A stretch of 44,504 bases of DNA from Gammaproteobacteria bacterium (GCA_903970185.1 CAJCIC010000009.1:1-44504); one strand, 5' to 3'. Counted from the stretch's first letter, positions 28,686-36,856 are shown. A program made the numbers and translations. Notes: a model not told the origin generated them from the sequence alone.

Positions 28686-29822
28686 ATGAAAATCTTCAAG
28701 ATCGCCGCAGCACTTGCCATCACCCTTGTGACCCAGCAGGCCTTGGCCGATTTGACCATCGGTGTCAGCCTGCCCTTGACCGGTCCCGCAGCGGGACTTG
28801 GCATTCCGGTGCAAAAGGGCCTTGCCCTCTGGCCGCAGACCATCGCTGGCGAGAAGGTCAACCTGATCATCCTCGATGACGCGACGGATCCGACCCAGGG
28901 CGTCAAGAACGCAAGACGCTTCACGAGCGAGGATCACGTCGATGTCATCATCGGGTCGGTGGCAACTCCGGTTGGCGTGGCGATGGCCGATGTCGCAGCC
29001 GAGGCGCATACGGTTCAACTTGTGCTCTCGCCGATCGATCTGCCCGAAGGGCACGGCGGCTGGTCCTTCAGGCTTGCGCATTCGACCGCCGTGATGGGCA
29101 ACGCCGTTGTCGAACACATGAAAAAGGCGCACGTCAAGACCGTCGGTTTCATCGGCTATACCGATGCCTACGGTGAGAGCTGGTTAAGGGACCTGACGCG
29201 TCTGACCGATGCGGCCGGCATCAAGATTGTCGACGTCGAACGCTTTTCCCGCTCCGATACCTCCGTCACCGGTCAGGCCTTGAAGCTTAGCGTTGCCAAT
29301 CCGGATGCGATCCTGGTTGTCGCCTCCGGCAGTGGTGCAGCGATGCCCGAGATGGCGCTCTTCGAGCGCGGCTACAAGGGTCAGATCTACCAGACCCACG
29401 CGGCTGCCTCGCGCGACCTGATGCGCATCGGTGGCAAGGAGGTCGAAGGTGCGCTGGTCGTGTCCGGGCCCGCGGTGGTTGCCGAACAGCTGCCTGCCAC
29501 TAACCCGTCAAAAAAGCTGGGCATGGACTTCGTGCAGCAGTACGAGAAGGCCTACGGCCCGGACTCGCGCAACCAGTTTTCAGCGCACATCTACGACACG
29601 CTCTTGCTCCTGCAGGCGAGCGTGCCGGTGGCACTCAAAGTCGCAAGGCCAGGGACGCCTGAATTTCGCCAGGCGCTCAAGGATGCCATCGAGCACAGCG
29701 GCCCGCTTCCCGCATCGCAGGGCGTTCTGACCTACACGGCGACTGACCACTATGGATTTGCGCCCGATACCGGCGTCATCCTCAAGGTCGAAAACGGCGA
29801 ATTCCACCTGCAGCCGAAGTAG
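28686..29822 (+). CDS. ABC transporter periplasmic substrate-binding protein (branched-chain amino acid type)
   Basis: A 378-residue exported protein of the type I periplasmic binding fold (LivJ-like). The Sec signal peptide is MKIFKIAAALAITLVTQQAL with cleavage after ALA; mature features are IGVSLPLTGPAAGLGIPVQK and GVKNARRFTSEDHVDVIIGS. Relatives near aromatic-degradation genes bind aromatic acids. No permease or ATPase gene accompanies it in this window, so it must borrow a transporter encoded elsewhere. Start at 28686 follows a good GAGGA site. Confidence 0.88.
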   Translation: MKIFKIAAALAITLVTQQALADLTIGVSLPLTGPAAGLGIPVQKGLALWPQTIAGEKVNLIILDDATDPTQGVKNARRFTSEDHVDVIIGSVATPVGVAMADVAAEAHTVQLVLSPIDLPEGHGGWSFRLAHSTAVMGNAVVEHMKKAHVKTVGFIGYTDAYGESWLRDLTRLTDAAGIKIVDVERFSRSDTSVTGQALKLSVANPDAILVVASGSGAAMPEMALFERGYKGQIYQTHAAASRDLMRIGGKEVEGALVVSGPAVVAEQLPATNPSKKLGMDFVQQYEKAYGPDSRNQFSAHIYDTLLLLQASVPVALKVARPGTPEFRQALKDAIEHSGPLPASQGVLTYTATDHYGFAPDTGVILKVENGEFHLQPK

Positions 29823-29825
29823 GGC

Positions 29826-30278
29826 GTGGCACAACGATACGAAACCCCGGCGGGTACGCTGTCGACGCTACGACTCGAGCGCCTGCTCGGCTACAACCTC
29901 GCGCGCGCGGAATTGCGCATGCGCAAGGAGTTCTTAGCCCGACTTGCCGATCTCAGGCTCAAGCCGGTCGAATTCTCGACGCTGGTTCTGATCGACTCGA
30001 ATCAGGCCATCAACCAGAAGCAGATCGGCGATGCCCTCGACATTTCAGCACCGAACCTGGTGGTCCTGATGGACCAGCTTGCAGCCCGCGGCCTGCTCGA
30101 GCGCGTGCGCAGCGCAAGCGACAGGCGCGCCCAGCACCCGCGCCTAACGCGTGCCGGCAGCACCCTTGTGAAAACGGCGGAAGCGCTCGTGCTCGGGCTC
30201 GAAAAGGACATTCTGGCGCCGCTCTCGCCTGGCGAGCGCACGATTCTGCTCGAGTTGCTGCAAAAAATCGGGCCTTAG
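29826..30278 (+). CDS. MarR family transcriptional regulator
   Basis: A 150-residue winged-helix dimer protein starting at a GTG three bases after the binding-protein stop. The DNA-binding region shows KPVEFSTLVLIDSNQAINQK, then QIGDALDISAPNLVVLMDQL and the wing RGLLERVRSASDRRAQH, typical of MarR. Members next to phenylpropanoid genes (CouR, FerC type) are released from DNA by the aroyl-CoA intermediate. It probably controls its own operon through the dyad at 24702-24722. Confidence 0.9.
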   Translation: MAQRYETPAGTLSTLRLERLLGYNLARAELRMRKEFLARLADLRLKPVEFSTLVLIDSNQAINQKQIGDALDISAPNLVVLMDQLAARGLLERVRSASDRRAQHPRLTRAGSTLVKTAEALVLGLEKDILAPLSPGERTILLELLQKIGP

Positions 30279-30293
30279 ACCGGGCTTTCCGGG

Positions 30294-30315
30294 GTTTGCG
30301 ACCCTGATCGCAAAC
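30294..30315. terminator. Possible bidirectional terminator hairpin
   Basis: GTTTGCGA (30294-30301) pairs perfectly with TCGCAAAC (30308-30315) over a six-base loop in the 44-base gap between the convergent MarR and cyclase genes. No T tract follows on either strand, so its strength is uncertain. Confidence 0.45.
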
Positions 30316-30322
30316 GCCAGCG

Positions 30323-33052
30323 TCACGACAGTGCGTGTGGCGCGAACAGACCCGGCGTGTCGGCTCGCGCAGTACTGCTGACGAGGGCGAGTTGCGCACT
30401 TAGCAGCAGCGTCTCGGGATTTCCCTTGATGCGCGCCGCAAGCTGCGCGGTGTCAACGCGCGCTCCGGCAAGAAGACCGACCCACTGGTTGCGACCGGCG
30501 CGCTTTGCCGCGTAAAGCGCAAGGTCTGCGATCGCCACAACGTCTTGCCAGCCAAGACATTCAGGCACCGCCGGCACGAAGGGAAAGCACGCAAAGCCGA
30601 TCGAGCAGGTCTTGTGCAACGAGCTGCCGTCATCGAGGATGAACGGCTTTTCCGCGACGTTGGCGCGCAAACGTTCGGCCAGTTGCTCGGCGCCCTCGCG
30701 CGAGGTCGAGCGCGCGACGATCAGAAACTCCTCGCCCCCCCATCGCACCAGGTGATCAGACGTGCGGAAGACCTCGGCCAGGCGGCCGTGCATCTGGGTC
30801 AGAACGGCGTCGCCCGCGGCGTGCCCGAAAATATCGTTGACCTGCTTGAAGTGGTCGAGATCGACGAGGAAGAACAAGAGGTCGGCATCGGTGGGCCGCG
30901 ACTCGGCGCTCGAGCTCTTGTAACGCCTCAGGCTCACGGCCGTGTCGGATTCGATATTCTGGGCGAGGAAGCGCCGGTTGCGAAGGTTGGTGAGCGGATC
31001 GGTGAGGGTCGCTTCCTCGAGCTTGCCCTGCGCTTCCTGCAAGCGCCTGTAGACCTGCGTATTGTCGAGCGCGATCGCGCTATAAGCGCAAAGGGTGCGG
31101 AAAATCAGCAGCTCGCGCTCGCCGTAGGCATCGACGCGTGACGACTGGATCGAGACCACGCCGACGACGCGCTCGCTGATGATGAGAGGCCCGAAAAACG
31201 CGGTCAGCATGTCGCGCGTGCCCGGGATCGTCGACGGATGCGGGTCGCCTTCGCGGTACTTGTAGAGAATCTCCTTTTGTTCCCGCGCCGAGCGCGCCAC
31301 CGCCGAGGTCGGGCTGTCGCGCTGCACCGTGCGCAGGGGCAGCGGTTTGCCGTCCTCAAGGCCGTAGCGCAGGGTTAGCGTATCGCCGGAATCGTCAAGC
31401 AGCCAAAGCGCCAGATGGTGGGCATCGACTAATGCGTCGAGATTGCGGTAAAGCGCGGTAAAGACCCCCTGGCCGTCGAGGTGGGCGGTAATCTCCTGGC
31501 CGACCTTACCGAGCTGGGCCAGCGTGCGCGAGGTCGCCTCGAGCGTCTGTGCGAGCTGGCGGTGGTGATCGGCATCGGCCTTGGCGCGTTCGGTCTCGTG
31601 GCGCACCTGCAGGAACGCGACCTGATTGGACGCGTGGCGCGTTTTCTCGTCCTGTTCGGCTTTGACCGCCTCCTTGGCGTAGTGGAAAGCGCCGGCCGTG
31701 TCGCCGGCGTTGGCCAGCGCATCGGCAAGTGCCAGGAGCAGGGGCGTGGGCGAAGACCAACCTTCGACGCGCTTGCCGACGGCCATGGCCCGCTTCAGGT
31801 AATAGACGACGGCGTCGGGGGCTCCGTCGAGTTCCGCGGGCGGCGCGAGGCGGTGACGCCGATGCGTGTCGGCCAGCGCTTCCATCAGCGTGATTTCGAG
31901 CGACTCGTAGCCAAAGCGTGCGACGATGGTGCGCGCTTCCTCGAAGGCGACGAGTGCTTCCTGCGGCTTGCCGGTGGCCGCCAGTGCCTTGCCAAGGCCG
32001 ATCAGATCGATGGCCAGGTTGTCCATCACCTGCAGCTCGCGATAGACCCGAAGGGCGGTCTCAAAGGCGGGCACTGCCTCGGCCGGATGGCCGCTTAGGA
32101 GCAGCGTCTGCGCGAGCCCGGAATAGGCCGTGGCCTTGTTGTTGCCGCCCTTGGCGGTATTGAACTGTTCGACGGCTTCTTCAAGTGCGGCGCGACTGGC
32201 CTCGAGCTGGCCCAGATCACGCAGCAGTTCGCCCATGCGCATGAGGCTAATGCCGATCGTCCAGGGCCACTGGGTGCGTCGCGATTCAGTCACCGCCCAT
32301 TCGAAACAGCCGGCTGCATCGCCCAGCTGGCCGAGTGCGGAGAGTGCCGCCCCGGCGTTGCCCGAAGCCACGATCGCGTGGCGCACTAGGCCGGCTTCGC
32401 GCGCAAGATCACGCGCCTGCGTAAAGAAGGCGGCGCTTCGCGCCGGCTCGCGGGAGAAGTTGAGCTGGGCATCGGCGGCCAGAATCATCGCCGATACTGC
32501 AGAATGAAACGGGGCCTTGTAGATGCGGTAAAAATCATTCAGGTCGCGCTCGCCTTCGGATGGATCGGAGTGCGAGGTGAGAAACGCGGCGAGCGCCTTG
32601 GTCATCTGGATGCGCAATTCATCCTTGGCGATCGAGTAGCACTGCAGCGCGCGCGCGCACGCTTCGTTGTAGCGATCGCGTTGACCTTCGGACATCGCGA
32701 TGAGCACTTCGCCGACGTAGGCATCGCCCTCGCCAACCGGGTCCTTGACGGCAACGAAGGTTCGCTTGCAGCGCTCGAGCAACTCTTCGGCAAGCACCAG
32801 GTCACCAAACAGCGTTGCGATCTCCATGCGCACCAGTTGCAGTCGTGCGCTCATCTCTTCAGCGCCTGGGCCCATGGTCGAATCGACCAGTCGCGTCTCG
32901 CCTTCGCGCGCGAGTTCGAGCGCCCGCGCACTGTCACGCTGTCGCAGCGCCCACGCGAGCGCGACCAGCACCTTGAGTCGCGCCGACCCCTTGGCGCGAT
33001 AGAGCTGGTCCTCAAGGCGCGTGACGTCCTCGGTCAGGAGATAAAGATCCAT
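30323..33052 (-). CDS. Diguanylate cyclase with TPR array and GAF domain
   Basis: A 909-residue soluble signalling protein. Residues ~1-440 are a run of TPR-like helical repeats (for example GSARLKVLVALAWALRQRDS, LGKALAATGKPQEALVAFEE), followed by a coiled-coil-like stretch, a GAF domain (~510-650) and a GGDEF domain (~690-860). The active site is GGEEF near residue 773, and RTSD five residues before it is the product-inhibition I-site. It should make cyclic di-GMP in response to a ligand of the GAF domain or a TPR partner. No membrane segment is seen. There is no phosphodiesterase or PilZ gene nearby. Confidence 0.92.
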   Translation of the reverse strand: MDLYLLTEDVTRLEDQLYRAKGSARLKVLVALAWALRQRDSARALELAREGETRLVDSTMGPGAEEMSARLQLVRMEIATLFGDLVLAEELLERCKRTFVAVKDPVGEGDAYVGEVLIAMSEGQRDRYNEACARALQCYSIAKDELRIQMTKALAAFLTSHSDPSEGERDLNDFYRIYKAPFHSAVSAMILAADAQLNFSREPARSAAFFTQARDLAREAGLVRHAIVASGNAGAALSALGQLGDAAGCFEWAVTESRRTQWPWTIGISLMRMGELLRDLGQLEASRAALEEAVEQFNTAKGGNNKATAYSGLAQTLLLSGHPAEAVPAFETALRVYRELQVMDNLAIDLIGLGKALAATGKPQEALVAFEEARTIVARFGYESLEITLMEALADTHRRHRLAPPAELDGAPDAVVYYLKRAMAVGKRVEGWSSPTPLLLALADALANAGDTAGAFHYAKEAVKAEQDEKTRHASNQVAFLQVRHETERAKADADHHRQLAQTLEATSRTLAQLGKVGQEITAHLDGQGVFTALYRNLDALVDAHHLALWLLDDSGDTLTLRYGLEDGKPLPLRTVQRDSPTSAVARSAREQKEILYKYREGDPHPSTIPGTRDMLTAFFGPLIISERVVGVVSIQSSRVDAYGERELLIFRTLCAYSAIALDNTQVYRRLQEAQGKLEEATLTDPLTNLRNRRFLAQNIESDTAVSLRRYKSSSAESRPTDADLLFFLVDLDHFKQVNDIFGHAAGDAVLTQMHGRLAEVFRTSDHLVRWGGEEFLIVARSTSREGAEQLAERLRANVAEKPFILDDGSSLHKTCSIGFACFPFVPAVPECLGWQDVVAIADLALYAAKRAGRNQWVGLLAGARVDTAQLAARIKGNPETLLLSAQLALVSSTARADTPGLFAPHALS

Positions 33053-33560
33053 GAGTAAGGCGCTGGCTAGTGGGCTCCGAAATGTGCGACTTGGGGCTGG
33101 TTTAGCGGCAGCTTACCAAGCCCGCGGCCTGCGTGGTAATCGTATAGCCAACTCGTGCCGTTGGGCAGTCTTCCACGGTCGTCTTCCGATTAACGGTATT
33201 AAGGTTATCTACTAGGGTTGGGGCCAGGGCTGTGCCTTGCAAGAGGCGGAAGACGTGCACGGTACCGGCGGGTTTTTCCGGTTCGCGCCAAGCGAGATGC
33301 GCCGATCTCGTTCGAGTTGAAGTGGCGCCAGAAGGATGGAAATTGGACCTATCTGCGGCTTCGGAAAAAACCGGTCGGGGCGTTTGCTTAAGCGACGAAC
33401 GGCAGGGAAAAAAGCCCCCCTCGACGCTCGCCCACGGCCTTGCTACAGGGCAGCGAGAGCGGCCGGAAAGCGCATGCCGGCGCGCTTTTTGGCGCCGGCA
33501 GATGATGGGGTTGCAGACGCAGGCGCCCCTGGATGCAAGGTGCTTGCGCGGAGCTTGCGC
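33053..33560. other. Non-coding stretch between divergently oriented-looking minus-strand genes
   Basis: About 500 bases without a convincing gene. A 140-codon frame on the plus strand lacks a ribosome-binding site and any recognisable domain. It holds an AT-rich patch near 33185-33215 that may contain the cyclase promoter, and a strong hairpin, TGCCGGCGC (33475-33483) with GCGCCGGCA (33492-33500), with a T-rich loop downstream of the exported-protein gene. I see no riboswitch consensus. Confidence 0.5.
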
Positions 33561-34385
33561 TCAGTGTGAAGACGCGGCGATGCCAGCGTCACGGTACGTG
33601 AAATGCACGAGGGCATCGTCAGGGATCGTGGCGTCTTGCAAGGGTGGCGAGTAGGCGCGTGGCCTGAGGTAGCTTTCAAACACCGTATACAGGCGCGAGG
33701 GTTCACCCAGCCGCTCCGCATCAAGGCGGGTGTTCGGGTTGGCAGCGTCCAGAGAAACAGCAGCGAGCGGCGCTGGCGCGAGAAAGACGTGCTGGTCACT
33801 GGTGAAGCATTCGCTCGCACCCGGGCTGCCAAACAGACGGCCGATAAACGGGATGTCACCGCGATTGAGTCCACCGGCTTCCTTGACCTCGCACTCGAGC
33901 CTTAAGTCGCCCATGCGCCGGGTGTCGTCGGGAAGTCCCGGCGTTATCACCAGGGCTCGCCAGTGCAGGGTTCCGGAAGGCAGGTTGGCGCGAATCTCGG
34001 CGTCCTTGCCTTTGAGCGCGTCAATCGTCGGAACGTCGAAATTGCCGTGGTCGTCGACCGGAATCTCGATGGCATCGGCATCGCCGTTGCGGGTCACCAG
34101 GTGCAATTCAATCGCGCCTGGATCGATGTCCTTTGACCTCGGAATGACCGTGAATCTGAGCGTTGCGTTGGGCGCCAGCGCGTGGCCTGCGTTAAACGCG
34201 TTGATGCCGGCCAGAAAATCTGCGTAGGGCACGCGCTCGGCATCGACAATGTGCTCGATGGTGGTTCTGGGCAGCGATTGCGTCGGATCGGCTGCACCGG
34301 CTGGCGCAGCGGTTGCGAGACTCCATGCGATGAGCGCCCAGCGCCAGTGTCGGCGGCCTTGGCAGAGATGCTTTTTTGCGTCCAT
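33561..34385 (-). CDS. Exported protein of unknown function
   Basis: A 274-residue protein; I chose the ATG at 34385 because it yields a normal signal peptide (MDAKKHLCQGRRHWRWALIA, then WSLATAAPAGAAD). The mature part looks beta-rich and has two cysteines in LECEVKEAGG and ASECFTSDQ that could form a disulfide. TIEHIVDAERVPYADFLAGI and RFTVIPRSKDIDPGAIELHL are striking but not recognised by me. A longer frame upstream (to 34556) is unlikely to be translated. It stands between the cyclase and the hip-like remnant with no clear functional partner. Confidence 0.6.
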   Translation of the reverse strand: MDAKKHLCQGRRHWRWALIAWSLATAAPAGAADPTQSLPRTTIEHIVDAERVPYADFLAGINAFNAGHALAPNATLRFTVIPRSKDIDPGAIELHLVTRNGDADAIEIPVDDHGNFDVPTIDALKGKDAEIRANLPSGTLHWRALVITPGLPDDTRRMGDLRLECEVKEAGGLNRGDIPFIGRLFGSPGASECFTSDQHVFLAPAPLAAVSLDAANPNTRLDAERLGEPSRLYTVFESYLRPRAYSPPLQDATIPDDALVHFTYRDAGIAASSH

Positions 34386-34703
34386 ACCAAGTGGGAATGA
34401 AAACGCGCGCCAAGGTTCCGGCGTCGCCGCAGTCGCTGGCAAGTCCAAAGCGCATCGGCAGTCAACGCTTGCGGCCGACCTGATGGTCTTGTGCTTGATG
34501 AGGCCTCCGCCACCGACCTCCAGGTGGCTCCGGCAGGTCAAAATCGGGCTCCGCACGGGGAAGGACCCAATCCCACATGAGACCTACCGTCGTTCTCAAA
34601 TCAAAAGAGGGTGGCGGCTAATCAAAATTGAGCCATATACGGCCCATAAAATTTACTAACGGGTCATAAATGACTCAATTTTTTCTGGCAAGCGTAAAAT
34701 ATG
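34386..34703. other. Intergenic region, partly AT-rich
   Basis: No gene is supported here. From about 34590 the base composition becomes AT-rich, unlike the rest of the window. An inverted repeat AAAATTGAG (34624-34632) / CTCAATTTT (34674-34682) and a GTCAT-AA-ATGAC palindrome (34663-34674) precede the HTH gene. Confidence 0.5.
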
Positions 34704-34737
34704 TGTGATAATGCCCGCTATCTGCGCTAACGGGTCA
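34656..34737 (+). promoter_or_regulatory. Paired operator-like repeats and extended -10 promoter of the HipB-like gene
   Basis: CTAACGGGTCA occurs twice, at 34656-34666 and 34727-34737, 71 bases apart. Between them TGTGATAAT (34704-34712) reads as an extended -10. The second copy lies directly before the regulator's ATG, so binding there would block early transcription or translation. HipB-type proteins commonly autoregulate through paired sites; here this is inferred. Confidence 0.5.
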
Positions 34738-34740
34738 AAT

Positions 34741-35073
34741 ATGTCCCGAAAGTCGACTGGCCAACTGCCGCGCGAAGTACAAACGTGTATTGAGGAGTTG
34801 GGCCAGCGCGTGCGCATTGCGCGCGTTCGCCGCCGCCTGAGTACCGAGCATCTGGCGCAGGCCTGCGGCATCAGCCGGCGCACCCTGTATCGCGTTGAAA
34901 CCGGAGATCCCGGCATAGCGATGGGTACGTTCTTGAGCGTGCTCTGGAAGCTCGGGCTGCTGGAGAGCCTTCGCGGTGTCGCCGACCCGGATACCGACGA
35001 CCACGGAAAAATTCTTGAAGCAGCGTCCCGGCCACGGCGCGTACGCACGCCAGCCCCAGACAACGATTTCTAA
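34741..35073 (+). CDS. XRE/HipB-like helix-turn-helix regulator
   Basis: A 110-residue protein with a lambda-repressor-like domain at about residues 18-75 (LGQRVRIARVRRRLSTEHLA, then QACGISRRTLYRVETGDPGI), the pattern of HipB-like antitoxins found before hipA. The C-terminal tail is basic and disordered-looking (RPRRVRTPAPDNDF). The ATG at 34741 follows the second operator repeat; a longer frame from 34705 is unlikely. Its stop and the next start overlap as TAATG, so the pair is translationally coupled. Confidence 0.8.
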   Translation: MSRKSTGQLPREVQTCIEELGQRVRIARVRRRLSTEHLAQACGISRRTLYRVETGDPGIAMGTFLSVLWKLGLLESLRGVADPDTDDHGKILEAASRPRRVRTPAPDNDF

Positions 35074-35294
35074 TGCAAACCATGTCCGAGAAAGAACAAC
35101 GCTGCTACGTCTACATCCAATTGCCCGCAACGTTTGAGTGGGTGCCTTGCGCTTCCTTGCAGGTCAAGGAGGTGGACTCGGGCGCGTTCCTCGGCACGTT
35201 CACCTATGGCAGGCGCTATCTCGGGCGTAAGAACATTTCCGGGGCCATTCTCCCGGAATGCTTTTTCCGCGATAAGCCAGCATCTCCTTTGTAA
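35073..35294 (+). pseudogene. Truncated HipA N-terminal domain (or HipS-like protein)
   Basis: A 73-residue frame with the first subdomain of HipA-type kinases: CYVYIQLPATFEWVPCASLQ, then VKEVDSGAFLGTFTYGRRYL. After RYL the expected continuation is lost and the frame ends at 35294; no kinase domain follows in any frame. It may be a hipA killed by a deletion. An alternative is a remnant of a HipBST-like system, where HipS is a separate protein equal to this subdomain, but no HipT gene is present. Starts at 35073 or 35082. Confidence 0.65.
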
Positions 35295-35540
35295 CGCCTT
35301 GCGCAAAAACGACATCGCATGCGTGAGCGGCGCTGCTTGCGCTCGCATCGCCTGGTTGGGCTTGGTGTTCTTGGGTCGCCCAGGCGGCCTGGTGTGGAGG
35401 GGACTTGCGCGTAACGCCTGTGTAGCGCCTTATGCCATCAGCGAAGATGAGCTCGGGTGCCATCGCTCATTGCGCAAACTTTTGCCCCGCCGATGTGTGC
35501 GTCCACCTCGCGGCCACTGGCGCAGAAACACCTGCGCAAA
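35295..35540. other. Intergenic remnant after the HipA fragment
   Basis: No gene is supported. TGCGCAAA occurs three times (near 35300, 35474 and 35533). The three-prime part carries the terminator of the leftward glycine-rich protein gene. This may be decayed DNA from the lost hipA body, but no residual similarity is visible. Confidence 0.4.
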
Positions 35541-35577
35541 AGAAAAAACCCCGAACAAGCCTGCGCGTGGTCGGGGT
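35541..35577 (-). terminator. Rho-independent terminator of the TPR/glycine-rich gene
   Basis: On the minus strand ACCCCGA (paired from 35571-35577) and TCGGGGT (35548-35554) form a stem with a 16-base loop, followed by a run of six T then CTTTT. It lies 27 bases after the stop codon of the gene at 35604. Confidence 0.75.
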
Positions 35578-35603
35578 CTTCGTGGCCTGCGGGCGCGCGC
35601 GGT

Positions 35604-36479
35604 CTACCAGTCTCCGCCGCCGCCGCCGGAATCGCCCCCGCCGCTATCCCAGGAGCCGGAATCGGTCGTGCCAAAGTCGTTGCCGCCCATGTCGGTGTTT
35701 TGCGCAGGCGGCGAATTGTCCCAGCCACCGCCTGCAGGCGGGATCATGCTGCCGCCGCGATCGCCGTCCGTGAAGTGATGCATCAGTTCCTCGCCGGCAA
35801 CAAGCCCTGCACCCATGGCGGCGCCCGTTGCAAGACCACCGACGATGCCAGACCCGATGCCGCCGCCGCCCATGCCCATGCCCATGGGCATGCCGCCGCC
35901 GCCGTAACCCCCAGGATATCCCCCCGCTCCGTATCCGGCGTTATATCCCGGTGCCATCACGGCGCCGCCGGCGCGCCTGAAAATGGCCCGCGCGACGATG
36001 ATGATGAAAGCGATCACGGCGATAAGCACAATGATCATCATCAGTCCCGAGCCGCCGCCTGAATGCTGCACGGGCGTGTTGTAAAGGGGGGCCGGCTGGT
36101 TATAGATCACGGGCGGGGCGGGCGCCACGGGCCGCTGCTGCACGTTGTGGCTGGCTGCAAGCTGGTTGCGCAGTTCCTGGAGCGCACCGGGCTTGGCAAA
36201 GTTGCCGCTCGGATCGATGCGCATGGCGTTGGCGAGCTCGCTGTCTGCCGCGGGCATTTTTCCCTGCCTTGCGAGCAATTCGGCCTCGACATAATGCGCC
36301 TTGGCACTGTTGGGATGGTCGCGCAGGACCTTGTCCATCATCGCCTGTGCTTCGGCGTAGTGGCCCGCAGCGGTGGCCTGGTAGACCTGGTCGATGGTGG
36401 CGTCCTGGGCCAACGCGCCGCCCGAGACAAAAAATGCCGCAGCAAGGACGAACCCGCCGGATAGTTGCCTGAGTGACAT
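35604..36479 (-). CDS. Secreted/membrane TPR protein with glycine-rich tail
   Basis: A 291-residue protein with a signal peptide (MSLRQLSGGFVLAAAFFVSG, cleavage near ALA). A TPR-like unit follows (HYAEAQAMMDKVLRDHPNSA, KAHYVEAELLARQGKMPAAD), then a proline-rich linker, one membrane helix (LMMIIVLIAVIAFIIIVARA) and a long Gly/Met/Tyr-rich tail ending in DSGGGGGDW. The tail resembles those of TPM-type envelope proteins. I chose the ATG at 36479, 6 bases after GGAG; an ATG two codons upstream is too close to the ribosome-binding site. Function unknown. Confidence 0.75.
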   Translation of the reverse strand: MSLRQLSGGFVLAAAFFVSGGALAQDATIDQVYQATAAGHYAEAQAMMDKVLRDHPNSAKAHYVEAELLARQGKMPAADSELANAMRIDPSGNFAKPGALQELRNQLAASHNVQQRPVAPAPPVIYNQPAPLYNTPVQHSGGGSGLMMIIVLIAVIAFIIIVARAIFRRAGGAVMAPGYNAGYGAGGYPGGYGGGGMPMGMGMGGGGIGSGIVGGLATGAAMGAGLVAGEELMHHFTDGDRGGSMIPPAGGGWDNSPPAQNTDMGGNDFGTTDSGSWDSGGGDSGGGGGDW

Positions 36480-36628
36480 CGTCATCTCCAAAAGAAAGTG
36501 TGACTGCAGTTTGCGGCGCCTGGCCAATTTGCAAGTGCCCTGTCAAAAGCAGCACGCCGCAGCTATCAAGTCTATACCGCGGGGTCAAAACCCGCCGCGC
36601 CAAGGCGTCACGCTGCGAAGCAGCCGGC

Positions 36629-36856
36629 TCAGGCGAAGCTGTCCAGGTGCAGCTGGGCGTGGCTGCGCGCTCCACCTGGCATCGGGCAATAGCTATCGAA
36701 AAGCTCTTCGATGGTGGGTTCTGACGATCGCGACGAAGCCAGAAGCGCTTCTTCGGAGACGCCAAGGCGCCGTGCCAGATATTGCCGCTCCCACGCGTTG
36801 GACAGATCGACGTGGAAATCGAATGGTTGTTCGACTGGGTCGCGTTCCTGATCCAT
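36629..36856 (-). CDS. Small DUF3606-like protein
   Basis: A 75-residue protein starting at the ATG at 36856, preceded by GAGGAGC. The central segment FHVDLSNAWERQYLARRLGV, then SEEALLAS, matches the pattern of DUF3606 (D..N..E..YW....gvs.e.L). The function of the family is unknown to me; such genes are often stress-induced in proteobacteria. The longer frame up to 36955 lacks a ribosome-binding site. Confidence 0.7.
   Translation of the reverse strand: MDQERDPVEQPFDFHVDLSNAWERQYLARRLGVSEEALLASSRSSEPTIEELFDSYCPMPGGARSHAQLHLDSFA

Noticed and set aside
33232..33654. 140-codon plus-strand open frame
   Set aside because: No ribosome-binding site, unusual composition with many Arg/Cys, no domain, and it overlaps the 3' end of the minus-strand exported-protein gene.
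35134..35778. 214-codon plus-strand frame after the hipA fragment
   Set aside because: Tested as a frameshifted continuation of HipA, but no HipA segments occur in it; it runs over the terminator and into the antisense of the glycine-rich gene.
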